A stretch of DNA of 64,000 nt, from contig NZ_JBHTMU010000015.1 of NCBI RefSeq assembly GCF_042679605.1, positions 1-64,000 on the forward strand, read 5' to 3'. Of the stretch, positions 17,460-25,318 are shown piece by piece. This DNA is from Litorisediminicola beolgyonensis (GTDB taxonomy: Bacteria; Pseudomonadota; Alphaproteobacteria; Rhodobacterales; Rhodobacteraceae). The position numbers were made by a program, and so were the translations under genes. Within the stretch, counting starts at the first letter, position 1; each line of letters begins with the position of its first letter. The notes under the pieces were generated by a model. It was not told where the DNA came from, searched no databases, and worked only from the letters and a program-made list of their open reading frames with translations.

Positions 17460-18142
17460 AGCGCAGCGCGGAGCTTGCCGCGCTGGAACAGCGGCTCGGG
17501 CACCGGTTCGACCGGCCTGAGCTTTTGCGGCGCGCGCTCACCCATGCCTCGATCTCCGGCCCCAATCGCGACGACAACCAGCGGCTCGAGTTCCTGGGCG
17601 ACCGCGTCCTGGGCCTCGTCATGGCCGAGGCGCTTCTCGAGCGTGACAGCAGCGCCAGCGAGGGCCAGCTTGCCCCGCGCTTCAACGCGCTCGTGCGCAA
17701 GGAGGCCTGCGCCGAGGTCGCCCGCGAGATCGGCATCGGCGAGGCGCTGAAGCTCGGCCGCTCCGAGCGGCTCTCGGGCGGGCGGCGCAAGATGGCGCTT
17801 CTGGGCGACGCGATGGAGGCGGTGATCGCGGCGGTCTATGTCGATGCCGGGTTCGAGGCGGCGCGGGACATGATCCTGCGCCTCTGGAACGGCCGTATCG
17901 ACTCGGTCGACGAGGATGCGCGCGACCCCAAGACCGCGCTGCAGGAATGGGCGCAGGCGCGCGGGCAGGAACCGCCCGCCTATATCCAGACCGACCGCTC
18001 CGGGCCCGATCACCAGCCGGTCTTCACCATCGAGGCGCGTCTCGCGTCCGGTGAAACGGCCTCGGCGAAGGCCGGGTCCAAGCGGCAGGCCGAACAGGCG
18101 GCGGCGCGTGAATTGCTGGATCGGGTCGAGGGCGGCGCATGA
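17456..18142 (+). CDS. rnc: Ribonuclease III
   Basis: Double-strand-specific RNase for rRNA and mRNA processing. The 228 residues show the signature NQRLEFLGDRVL with catalytic Glu45 and Asp49, the second acidic pair in LLGDAMEAVIAAVY, and a C-terminal dsRNA-binding domain from about residue 157 (KTALQEWAQARG, then AGSKRQAEQAAARELL). The GTG start overlaps the lepB stop (GTGA) and the stop overlaps the next start (ATGA). Confidence 0.96.
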   Translation: MKRSAELAALEQRLGHRFDRPELLRRALTHASISGPNRDDNQRLEFLGDRVLGLVMAEALLERDSSASEGQLAPRFNALVRKEACAEVAREIGIGEALKLGRSERLSGGRRKMALLGDAMEAVIAAVYVDAGFEAARDMILRLWNGRIDSVDEDARDPKTALQEWAQARGQEPPAYIQTDRSGPDHQPVFTIEARLASGETASAKAGSKRQAEQAAARELLDRVEGGA

Positions 18143-18999
18143 GCGCCAACCTTCGCGGGGCGCTCTTCATGGTGCTCGCGATGATCGGCTTCGCGATCGA
18201 GGACGCGCTCTTCAAATCGGCGACCGGCGCGGGGCTGTCTCCGGGCCTCGGAACGCTGATCTTCGGGCTGCTGGGATTTACGGCCTTCTTCGTGCAGGCG
18301 CGCCGCAAGGGGCCGGTCTGGTCGCCCGCCTTCCTGCGCGGCTGGCTTTTGATCCGCACCGGCTTCGAGATCCTGGGCCGGGTCTTCTTCGCGCTGAGCC
18401 TCGCCTACACGCCGCTCGCCACGACCTCGGCGATCCTGCAGGCGACGCCCCTGGTCGTGACGCTCGGCGCGGCGCTGGCGCTGGGCGAACAGGTGGGCCC
18501 GCGGCGCTGGGCGGCCATGGCGGTGGGGTTCTGCGGCGTCCTTCTGATCCTGAGACCCGGGCCGGACAGCCTCGGCATCGCGGCGCTCCTGCCGATCCTC
18601 GGGATGATCGGCTTTGCCGGGCGCGACCTGGCGACGCGGGCGAGCCCGCCCGAGATCTCCTCGGCGCAGCTCGGCGTCCTGGGCTTCGGCGTGGTGAGCG
18701 TGGCGGGGCTGCTGATCCTCGTCTCCGAAGGCGCGCTGCCCGCCGCACCCGCGCCGCTCCAACTCATGAAGATCGGCGGCGTCGCCCTGGCGGGCGTTCT
18801 GGCCTACACCGCGCTGACGCGCGCGATGCGCAGCGGCGAGGTCTCGGTCGTCGCGCCGTTCCGCTATTCGCGGCTCCTCGTGGCGCTGGTCTTCGCCTAT
18901 GCCTTCTTCGGAGAGCGGCCCGATAGTCTGATGCTCGTGGGCGCGACGCTGATCGTCGTGTCGGGCGTCTACACGCTCTGGCGCAGCGGCCGGGCCTGA
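18139..18999 (+). CDS. DMT superfamily (EamA) transporter inserted between rnc and era
   Basis: A 286-residue membrane protein with about ten helices in two EamA repeats. Substrate unknown. It begins in a 4-base overlap with rnc, so it is translationally coupled, yet it interrupts the usual rnc-era pair. This may be lineage-specific insertion of a gene into the operon. Two other EamA genes lie in the window (6776 and 45455) but the three sequences differ clearly. Confidence 0.85.
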   Translation: MSANLRGALFMVLAMIGFAIEDALFKSATGAGLSPGLGTLIFGLLGFTAFFVQARRKGPVWSPAFLRGWLLIRTGFEILGRVFFALSLAYTPLATTSAILQATPLVVTLGAALALGEQVGPRRWAAMAVGFCGVLLILRPGPDSLGIAALLPILGMIGFAGRDLATRASPPEISSAQLGVLGFGVVSVAGLLILVSEGALPAAPAPLQLMKIGGVALAGVLAYTALTRAMRSGEVSVVAPFRYSRLLVALVFAYAFFGERPDSLMLVGATLIVVSGVYTLWRSGRA

Positions 19000-19073
19000 G
19001 ACGGCCCGGGGCATGGCCAAGCGCGCGGGAGCGGTGTAAGGCACGGGGCTTCGAGACCGGGAATCGCACCACC

Positions 19074-19985
19074 ATGACCCAACGCGCGGGCTTCGTCGCC
19101 CTCATCGGAGAGCCCAATGCGGGCAAATCCACGCTCCTGAACCGCATGGTCGGCGCGAAAGTGTCGATCGTGACCCACAAGGTGCAGACCACGCGCGCCC
19201 GCATCCGCGGCGTCGCGCTCGAAGGCGAGAGCCAGATCGTCTTCGTCGACACGCCGGGGCTCTTCCAGCCGCGCCGCCGTCTCGACCGGGCGATGGTCGC
19301 GGCGGCCTGGGGCGGGGCGGCGGATGCCGATATCACGGTGCTCCTGATCGAAGCGCATCGCGGCATCACCGACGGGGTGCGCACGATCCTCGACCGGCTG
19401 AACGAGATCGGCAAGGGCCGCCGCATGGCGCTCGCCATCAACAAGATCGACCGGGTGAAGGCCGAAGAGCTGCTGGCGCTCTCGGAAGAGATGAACACGG
19501 CCTATCCCGGGTTCGAGCGGACCTTCATGATCTCCGCCGAGAAGGGCCACGGCGTCGAGGACCTGAAGCGCTGGCTCGCGGGCGAGGTGCCAGAGGGCCC
19601 GTGGCTCTATCCCGAGGACCAGATCGCCGATCTGCCGATGCGCATGATCGCCGCCGAGATGACGCGCGAGAAGCTGACCCTGCGCCTGCATCAGGAGTTG
19701 CCCTACCAGCTGACAGTCGAGACCGAGAACTGGGAAGAGCGCGAAGACGGCTCGGCCCGGATCGACCAGATCGTCTATGTCAGCCGCGACGGCCACAAGG
19801 GCATCGTGCTTGGCCGCAAGGGCGAGACGATCAAGGCCGTGGGGCAGGCCTCGCGGGCGGAGCTCGAAGAGTTTCTCGGCCGCAAGGTGCATCTCTTCCT
19901 GCAGGTGAAGGTGCGCGAGCGCTGGCTGGAAGAGGCCGAGCGCTATTCCGAGATGGGTCTCGATTTCCGCGACGGCGATGGCTGA
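19074..19985 (+). CDS. era: GTPase Era
   Basis: Binds the 3' end of 16S rRNA and is needed for 30S assembly. The 303 residues show G1 GEPNAGKST at 12-20, G3 DTPGLFQP, G4 NKID and a C-terminal KH domain (LVLGRKGETIKAVGQASRAELEE-type). Its end overlaps the DUF1491 gene by 8 bases. Confidence 0.96.
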   Translation: MTQRAGFVALIGEPNAGKSTLLNRMVGAKVSIVTHKVQTTRARIRGVALEGESQIVFVDTPGLFQPRRRLDRAMVAAAWGGAADADITVLLIEAHRGITDGVRTILDRLNEIGKGRRMALAINKIDRVKAEELLALSEEMNTAYPGFERTFMISAEKGHGVEDLKRWLAGEVPEGPWLYPEDQIADLPMRMIAAEMTREKLTLRLHQELPYQLTVETENWEEREDGSARIDQIVYVSRDGHKGIVLGRKGETIKAVGQASRAELEEFLGRKVHLFLQVKVRERWLEEAERYSEMGLDFRDGDG

Positions 19986-20313
19986 GCCACGCCTCACCGC
20001 GCGCTTCTGGGTCGACGCCTACCGGCGCAGGCTGGCGCTTCGGGACATCCCCTGTTTCGTCGTGGCCCATGGCGACGACACCGCCGGCGCGGTCCTGGTC
20101 AAGCTCTCGACGCTCGACGGCAAGGCCTGCGCCTTCGAGCGCAGCTTCGACCTGATGAGCGGCGAGCGTGCCTGGGTGGTGCTCTGCGACGGGGCGGAAC
20201 CCGAGGTCGACGCGGCGATCGCGCGCCAGCGCGGCTACGATCCCGATCTCTGGGTCATCGAGGTCGAGGATCGGCAGGGACGCCATTGCCTGACCGAGGA
20301 CGGTCTGGGCTGA
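19978..20313 (+). CDS. DUF1491 family protein
   Basis: A 111-residue protein that I match to DUF1491, a small alphaproteobacterial family regularly found next to era and recO; function unknown. Recognisable features are the start RLTARFWVDAYRRRLAL and the C-terminal RGYDPDLWVIEVEDRQGRH. The last 59 bases overlap the convergent membrane-protein gene. Confidence 0.85.
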   Translation: MAEPRLTARFWVDAYRRRLALRDIPCFVVAHGDDTAGAVLVKLSTLDGKACAFERSFDLMSGERAWVVLCDGAEPEVDAAIARQRGYDPDLWVIEVEDRQGRHCLTEDGLG

Positions 20314-20896
20314 GCCGCGACAGGGCGATGAGCCCGATCCCCAGAAGCCAGATCGCGGTTCCGAGGCCCAGGATCCAGAGCGCGACGCCATCCCAGCCGC
20401 CCTGCCGCACCGGATCGAGGAAGAAATACGGGTAGCGGTCGCCCGCAAGCCCGCGTCCGATCGCGTAGAGCAGGTAAAGCGCAGGCCAGCCGAGCCACAG
20501 GAGCGCGGCGCGCCAGTCGAGCCGGACATGCCGGATCGCCAGCCAGTAAAGCGCGACCACCGCCGGGACGGCGCTGTGCAGAAGCTGGTCGGCCACGGCG
20601 CGAAGCCCGGCCAGATCGCGCGCCAGCAGGCCATGGTAGACCAGCGCGACGACGATCTCCCAGAGCACCAGCCCGCCGATCCAGGTCGCGGGCAACCGGC
20701 GCCCCGCCGCCTCGATCAGAAGCGACAGGCCCACGAGCAGCGCGGTCAGGTTGGTGAAGTAGCGCCCCATCCGCCAGAGCTCCTCCAGCGCCGCGCGGCC
20801 CGGGCGGCGGTCGAGCCCGACATGGAGCTGCAGCGCGAGCGCGCCCAGGGCGATCAGCGCAACAAGGAGCGCGGCGAAGCGGTGACGAGTGACCAT
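20255..20896 (-). CDS. Pr6Pr family membrane protein
   Basis: About 213 residues with six hydrophobic segments. Motifs such as GRYFTNLTALLV, PAVVALYWLAI and YPYFFLDPVRQGGWDGV match the Pr6Pr family of six-helix membrane proteins of unknown function. The start at 20896 (MVTRHRFAALLVALIALG) places the first helix at the N-terminus. It reads against its neighbours and its 3' end overlaps the end of the DUF1491 gene. Confidence 0.8.
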   Translation of the reverse strand: MVTRHRFAALLVALIALGALALQLHVGLDRRPGRAALEELWRMGRYFTNLTALLVGLSLLIEAAGRRLPATWIGGLVLWEIVVALVYHGLLARDLAGLRAVADQLLHSAVPAVVALYWLAIRHVRLDWRAALLWLGWPALYLLYAIGRGLAGDRYPYFFLDPVRQGGWDGVALWILGLGTAIWLLGIGLIALSRLSPDRPRSGNGVPADPRPR

Positions 20897-21015
20897 GCGC
20901 CTGATCTGCCGATCCGGGGCGCGTGCGGCAAGGCTCGGGGCGTTCACAGTCTCGCGCGTGGCGGCGCGCCGCCTCCGGCTTGTGCAGGGCAGGGCGGCGG
21001 AGGATAGTCGCGGCC

Positions 21016-21750
21016 ATGGAGTGGCGCGACACCGGCATCCTTCTGAGCACAAGACGCCACGGCGAGACCTCGGCGATCCTCGAGGTCTTCACCGAGACCC
21101 GCGGTCGCCATGCGGGCGTTGTGCGCGGCGCCACCAGCCGCCGCATCGCACCGGTGCTTCAGCCGGGCGCCGAGCTGGACCTCAGTTGGCGCGCGCGGCT
21201 CGAGGATCACCTGGGCAGCTACACGATCGAGCTCAAGCGCTCGCGCGCCGCGGCGGCAATGGCAGACCGGGTGTCGCTTGCAGGGCTGAACGCGGTGGTG
21301 ACGCTCCTGGCCTTCGCGCTGCCGGAGCGCGAGGCCGCGCCCGATCTCTACGAACGCACCCGGACGCTTCTCGATCTGCTCGACCGGCACGAGATCTGGC
21401 CGCTCGCCTATCTGCGCTGGGAGATGGCGCTGCTGGACGATCTGGGCTTCGGGCTCGACCTGCGCGCCTGCGCGGTCACGGGGCAGGCCAACGCGCTCGC
21501 CTACGTCTCGCCCAAGACCGGGCGCGCCGTGTCGGAGCGTGGCGCGGGCGAATGGGCGTCGCGGCTCCTGCCGCTCCCCGAAGTGATGCTGGGCGCCGGG
21601 CCGGGAGAGGATGCCGAGGTCCTGACGGCGCTTGGAACCACCGGCCATTTCCTCGAGCACCATCTCGCCCCGTCGCTCGGCTCCCGGCCCCTGCCGAGCG
21701 CGCGTGCGCAGTTTCTCGACCGTCTCGCGCGGCGGGCGGCGCAGGGATGA
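21016..21750 (+). CDS. recO: DNA repair protein RecO
   Basis: RecFOR mediator that loads RecA on gapped DNA. The 244 residues start MEWRDTGILLSTRRHGETSAILEVFT, the conserved OB-fold N-terminus, followed by the helical domain with a conserved WPLAYLRWEMALLDDLGFG block. The cysteines of the zinc-finger type are mostly missing, which is common in alphaproteobacterial RecO. The start ATG at 21016 was picked over longer versions because the OB fold begins there. Confidence 0.93.
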   Translation: MEWRDTGILLSTRRHGETSAILEVFTETRGRHAGVVRGATSRRIAPVLQPGAELDLSWRARLEDHLGSYTIELKRSRAAAAMADRVSLAGLNAVVTLLAFALPEREAAPDLYERTRTLLDLLDRHEIWPLAYLRWEMALLDDLGFGLDLRACAVTGQANALAYVSPKTGRAVSERGAGEWASRLLPLPEVMLGAGPGEDAEVLTALGTTGHFLEHHLAPSLGSRPLPSARAQFLDRLARRAAQG

Positions 21751-21794
21751 CACGGCGTCTTTCGCTTGCCGGGGTTAAGGGATAGGTAGGTCCC

Positions 21795-22460
21795 ATGCGT
21801 TGGAACCTGCCGAATATCCTCACTGTCCTGCGTCTGCTCGCCGCTCCCGGCGTGGCGGTGATGTTTCTCTACTTCACCCGCCCCTTCGCGGACTGGTTCG
21901 CGCTGATGCTCTTCATCGCCGCCGCTGTCACCGACTGGTTCGACGGCTATCTGGCGCGCTCCTGGGGGCAGGAAAGCAAGATGGGCGCCATGCTCGATCC
22001 GATCGCCGACAAGGCGATGGTGGTGATCGCGCTGATGGTGATCGTCGGCTATTCCTCGATGTCACCTTGGCTCGTGCTGCCCGCGACGGTCATCCTTTTC
22101 CGCGAGGTCTTCGTCTCGGGTCTCCGGGAGTATCTCGGCGACACCGCGGGCACGCTCAAGGTGACGAAACTGGCGAAGTGGAAGACGACGCTGCAGATGG
22201 TCGCCATCGCGGTGCTCTTCGCGCAGGGCGTCTTCGAGCATTACCTCGGTCTCTCGGTTCTCGGCATGACGCCCGAGAGCGTCGGCGCGGTCCTGAACGG
22301 CTCGGCGCCGGACCCCGAGGGGCTGCGCTGGAAGGAGGCCGGGATGGTCTGGGCCGGGCATCTCGGCATCGCGCTTCTCTGGGTCGCGGCGGCCCTGACG
22401 CTGATCACCGGCTGGGATTACTTCGCCAAGGCCATGCCCTACCTGCGGGAGACGCGCTGA
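21795..22460 (+). CDS. pgsA: CDP-diacylglycerol--glycerol-3-phosphate 3-phosphatidyltransferase
   Basis: Makes phosphatidylglycerol phosphate in the inner membrane. The 221 residues carry the CDP-alcohol phosphotransferase motif spread over DWFDGYLARSWGQESKMGAMLDPIADK, i.e. D-G-x2-AR-x8-G-x3-D-x3-D. Several membrane segments are present. Its TGA overlaps the moaD ATG by one base (TGATG); pgsA-moaD-moaE is a common alphaproteobacterial order. Confidence 0.94.
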   Translation: MRWNLPNILTVLRLLAAPGVAVMFLYFTRPFADWFALMLFIAAAVTDWFDGYLARSWGQESKMGAMLDPIADKAMVVIALMVIVGYSSMSPWLVLPATVILFREVFVSGLREYLGDTAGTLKVTKLAKWKTTLQMVAIAVLFAQGVFEHYLGLSVLGMTPESVGAVLNGSAPDPEGLRWKEAGMVWAGHLGIALLWVAAALTLITGWDYFAKAMPYLRETR

Positions 22461-22705
22461 TGGACGTGCTCTATTTCGCCTGGCTGCGCGAGCGGATCGG
22501 ACTGCCCAAGGAGCGGATCGAGACCCAAGCCCAGACGGTCGCCGAACTGGTCGAGGAGCTGCGCGCGCGCGAGGAGCGTTACGCGTTGGCGTTTTCCGAT
22601 CTCGCCGCGGTGCGGGTCGCGGTCGATCAGGAACTGACCGATTTCGACGCGCCCCTCGCGGGCGCGCGCGAGGTCGCGTTCTTCCCGCCGATGACCGGCG
22701 GCTAA
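22460..22705 (+). CDS. moaD: Molybdopterin synthase sulfur carrier subunit
   Basis: An 81-residue ubiquitin-like protein ending in the required Gly-Gly (FFPPMTGG), which carries the thiocarboxylate sulfur for molybdopterin. The N-terminus MDVLYFAWLRERIGLPKE is typical. Its TAA overlaps the moaE start. Molybdopterin is needed by the formate dehydrogenase encoded at the right end of the window. Confidence 0.95.
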   Translation: MDVLYFAWLRERIGLPKERIETQAQTVAELVEELRAREERYALAFSDLAAVRVAVDQELTDFDAPLAGAREVAFFPPMTGG

Positions 22706-23142
22706 TGCGGATCGTCGTGCAGGAGGCGCCGTTCGATTTCGGCGCGGAATGCGACCGCTTCGCCGCGGGGCGCGGCGATATCGGCGCGGTGGTCACCTTC
22801 GCGGGCCAGGTGCGCGGCGACGGCGATCTCGAGGTGATGGAGATCGAGCATTACCCCGGCATGACCGAACGCGCGCTCGAGACCATTGCGCGCGAGGCCC
22901 AGACGCGCTGGTCGCTGGGCGACGTTCTGGTGATCCACCGCTACGGCCCGCTCCGGCCCGGCGAGCGGATCATGATGGTCGCCACCGCCGCGCCGCACCG
23001 GCGCGACGCCTTCGAGGCGGCGGAGTTCCTTATGGACTACCTCAAGTCGCGGGCGCCCTTCTGGAAGAAGGAACGCGGCGCCGATGGCGAGAGCTGGGTC
23101 GCGGCCAAGGACGAGGACGAGGCGGCGCTCGGGCGCTGGTAG
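22705..23142 (+). CDS. moaE: Molybdopterin synthase catalytic subunit
   Basis: A 145-residue catalytic subunit that inserts sulfur into precursor Z. EIEHYPGMTE, HRYGPLRPGE and the catalytic-lysine segment DYLKSRAPFWKKE are all present. Overlaps moaD by one base. It is the last gene before the transposon. Confidence 0.95.
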   Translation: MRIVVQEAPFDFGAECDRFAAGRGDIGAVVTFAGQVRGDGDLEVMEIEHYPGMTERALETIAREAQTRWSLGDVLVIHRYGPLRPGERIMMVATAAPHRRDAFEAAEFLMDYLKSRAPFWKKERGADGESWVAAKDEDEAALGRW

Positions 23143-23173
23143 CGCCTCCGTTTCCGATGTCGGTCTGTTTGGC

Positions 23174-23221
23174 CCGCGCTGGGGGGCTGTCTGCCCCCCA
23201 GCCCCCCGAGGAATATTTTTG
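23174..23221 (+). repeat. Left part of repeat copy A; hairpin terminator after moaE
   Basis: A perfect 9-bp stem CTGGGGGGC / GCCCCCCAG (23179-23187 and 23193-23201) is followed by CCCCCCGAGGAATATTTTTG. The same sequence recurs at 26464 (copy B) with few changes. The transposon interrupts copy A; the second half resumes at 26352 and matches the remainder of copy B. Confidence 0.8.
23214..23221. repeat. 8-bp target site duplication, left
   Basis: TATTTTTG directly before the left inverted repeat; identical to 26344-26351 directly after the right one. Confidence 0.9.
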
Positions 23222-23245
23222 GGCGATTGTATATTTGACAAACCC
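23222..23245 (+). repeat. Left terminal inverted repeat
   Basis: Begins GGCGATTGTATATTTGACAA and is the exact reverse complement of 26320-26343 over all 24 bases. Confidence 0.93.
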
Positions 23246-23302
23246 GTAACCAGATATCATATATCTTGTGCCTGGCGCTTGACTCGACACAAGAACGAAT
23301 CG

Positions 23303-23450
23303 AGACTAACGGCGACGTTTGGAAACGGATGCGCCGCCGAGGCGGGAACCAAGGCGGCGCTAACTTTCCGATCTCCGCAACCCTTTGAGACGGGCCGCTG
23401 CGGATAGCTGGATAAGGTAGGGGAATCCTAACTGGGAGGACTCCAGCAAG
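23303..23450 (+). ncRNA. Candidate structured leader or RNA inside the transposon
   Basis: Between the left repeat and the Cas2-like ORF several stems can be drawn: GCGCCGCC/GGCGGCGC (23331-23338, 23353-23360) capped on the outside by GGAAA/TTTCC (23321-23325, 23365-23369); TCCGCA/TGCGGA (23374-23379, 23399-23404); and CTGG/CCAG near 23432-23446. No open frame of note lies here. It may be a 5' leader or a separate RNA. Evidence is pairing alone. Confidence 0.35.
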
Positions 23451-23488
23451 TCAAGGCGGTCCGTCGCATCAAGCGAAAGGACGCCAGA

Positions 23489-23815
23489 ATGGCTTCTTAC
23501 ATGATATCGTTTCGCATTGCGAACAACTCAACCTACCTGAACCGTTACAACTCTCTCGTTGAAAGGGTCAAGTTCGAGGCCGAAGACGGCTTAGCTTGGG
23601 AAGAAACCACGTCGCTCATCATAATCAGGTCGTCGAAGACAGCAGAGCAACTGGCTGGTGCAATCTACCTGGGCTCGGAAATGTCGCTATTAGACACGCT
23701 GCTAGTTGTTAACGCTTCGACTGGTATCTTCGCCACGAGGGGCGAAGTGAAGTATCCGGCCACTCTCGCCAGCGTGCTGTCTCAGAGCAACGTCCGGCGG
23801 ACGCTCCTTGGATAA
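23489..23815 (+). CDS. Small Cas2-like (ferredoxin-fold) protein of unknown function
   Basis: A 108-residue protein beginning MASYMISFRIANNSTYLNRY, with a predicted beta-alpha-beta-beta-alpha-beta order (MISFRIA; RYNSLVERVKFE; SLIIIRSS; TAEQLAGAIYL; DTLLVVNAS). This resembles the small Cas2/VapD/SinR-like proteins found on mobile elements, which are nuclease-like or inactive. I see no clear catalytic Asp. The ATG follows AAAGGA. It is transcribed toward the cargo operon and away from the left end. Family naming is tentative. Confidence 0.55.
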   Translation: MASYMISFRIANNSTYLNRYNSLVERVKFEAEDGLAWEETTSLIIIRSSKTAEQLAGAIYLGSEMSLLDTLLVVNASTGIFATRGEVKYPATLASVLSQSNVRRTLLG

Positions 23816-23894
23816 GAACTCTTGGTGCAGGCAGACCGGCACTCGCAGCAGACGAGCTGCCTGCATTACCACGGCAAGCCGAAGGCGCTTTGAT

Positions 23895-24047
23895 CTAGTC
23901 AGAACCATTGTCTTTGGCCTTCTCGCTTGGCTTCTGCTTCGACAGCTTCCGCAGCTTCTGATTAAACCGTTCTTCGTCGTCGTCCGCCTCTAGCTGGCGG
24001 GCGGCTTCCCTGAAGCGTTCAATCTGGGATTTAGGTGAAGATGACAT
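23895..24047 (-). CDS. 50-residue charged helical protein, third gene of the cargo operon
   Basis: Begins MSSSPKSQIERFREAARQLE and continues with a run of acidic then basic residues (ADDDEERFNQKLRKLSKQKP), ending SEKAKDNGSD. It looks like one long amphipathic helix. Small proteins of this pattern are frequent on phages and plasmids, with no function I know. The ATG overlaps the end of the upstream gene by 17 bases, so the two are likely coupled. It could be an antitoxin-like partner; this is inference. Confidence 0.65.
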   Translation of the reverse strand: MSSSPKSQIERFREAARQLEADDDEERFNQKLRKLSKQKPSEKAKDNGSD

Positions 24048-24762
24048 TTCCGCCCGTCTTTACAAAAGAGTTGTAGGAAACGAGATCGGCGACATTGGAA
24101 ATAAGCGCGCGATCTTCTGATGGTAGCGCTTGGTCATACACGGCATACTTGTAAAGGCCCGGACGTGTTTCTGTATCTGAGAATGCCAGGTATTTCGAAG
24201 CGATAGAGTATGGGTGCGGTAACACGGCTTCAAACAACGCCAATTCATCTTCTCGAAATGCCGCGATGTCAAATTTGTAATGCTTCCCGCTTTGGCCGGG
24301 GTAATCGAAACCTTTGCGCAGTTTTAAATTCTGATGCGATCGCTCTAAGACTGCATGAGTTCGAGCCACAAGACTCTCTTCACTTTGAACTGTTTCTTTT
24401 CCTAAAGCGGCTCGTGCAGCGTCTGCCGACGCATTCGCGACAGAGAGGATGGCTCCATAAAGGCCGCGAACCTCGAAGGCTCGACACGAGATAACATCCT
24501 TCTCGAAGTCGCAGCCATAGGTGCGGGCTGACTTTGCGAGTATCTTACCGATAGCCGCCCGATCCCGACCGTGGAGCCAAGCAGAGGTCACAGCGCCAGC
24601 GTTGTCGTGGACCTCAAAGCCAACCTTCCCCGACACCACCATAACGCTGACAGGCTCGAATGATGGATAAAGGCAATGGGTGGTAACACGTGTGCCGCGT
24701 TCAGTTTTTTCGCAAAGACCAAACTCGCCCAGAGCGCTTGTTATTTCATGACAATCAAGCAT
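24031..24762 (-). CDS. DUF1828/DUF1829-like protein
   Basis: A 243-residue protein. The N-terminal half (VTTHCLYPSFEPVSVMVVSGKVGFEVHDN) resembles DUF1828 and the C-terminal half (VLERSHQNLKLRKGFDYPGQSGKHYKFDIAAF) resembles DUF1829, two domains that normally occur together in accessory regions and have no established function. No signal peptide or membrane segment. It overlaps the gene upstream by 8 bases and the 50-aa gene downstream by 17, forming a tight operon. Family assignment rests on recalled patterns, not on a search. Confidence 0.6.
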   Translation of the reverse strand: MLDCHEITSALGEFGLCEKTERGTRVTTHCLYPSFEPVSVMVVSGKVGFEVHDNAGAVTSAWLHGRDRAAIGKILAKSARTYGCDFEKDVISCRAFEVRGLYGAILSVANASADAARAALGKETVQSEESLVARTHAVLERSHQNLKLRKGFDYPGQSGKHYKFDIAAFREDELALFEAVLPHPYSIASKYLAFSDTETRPGLYKYAVYDQALPSEDRALISNVADLVSYNSFVKTGGNVIFT

Positions 24763-25282
24763 TTGGGTCTCCGAAAAGCCCGCGATCCGGCAGGTGAAGC
24801 TGCCTGCAATCTGTTGGAATCTTAAGCGAAATATGATCGCAAAACCAGAAAAACATCTGGTTTAGTCGGGACATATTGTCCGTCACGGGGGCTCGGGCGG
24901 GCAGCTCCCAGAGCCCTGACATTGCCACGTGCTGGCGGTTGTGCTCCCACGCGTGAACGTGCGGACCGCAAACTTGATAAGGCAAGCCAAGTCTGGTGGC
25001 GTAGGGAGGGTTGCCCTCGCACTGCGAGTCTTTTGCGCGGTCTAGGCGTGCCACAGGATTACCACGGAAAATCAACCCGACGGACGGATTCTCAAAGCTC
25101 GCTGCGGGTATGCGCAGCTTGAGATAAGACCTCTGAACCTCGCCACTCTCCACAATTCCCCAAGTGCACTGGAAGTCATCACGCCCAGTATTCACCCACT
25201 CAGGCTGCGGCCACTCCAGTTCCTTATCGGTGCTGGACAGGTAGGCGTCTACATCCTCAAGCTGTTTTTCGCTGACTGACAT
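24755..25282 (-). CDS. First gene of the cargo operon, DUF6978-like
   Basis: A 175-residue protein rich in Trp and His, with PYQVCGPHVHAWEHNRQHV as its most distinctive segment and a helical end (NMSRLNQMFFWFCDHI). The pattern recalls DUF6978-type proteins that accompany DUF1828 proteins, but this is tentative. No catalytic motif is certain; the clustered His residues could bind metal. It begins 36 bases after the transposase stop and could be read from the transposase promoter or its own. Confidence 0.55.
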   Translation of the reverse strand: MSVSEKQLEDVDAYLSSTDKELEWPQPEWVNTGRDDFQCTWGIVESGEVQRSYLKLRIPAASFENPSVGLIFRGNPVARLDRAKDSQCEGNPPYATRLGLPYQVCGPHVHAWEHNRQHVAMSGLWELPARAPVTDNMSRLNQMFFWFCDHISLKIPTDCRQLHLPDRGLFGDPNA

Positions 25283-25318
25283 AACTCACTGATAAAGAGT
25301 CATTTTAACGCAGTCTAC

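Noticed and set aside
23808..23993. Plus-strand frame of 61 codons in the transposon
   Set aside because: Lies opposite the 50-aa gene, whose overlap and composition are more gene-like.
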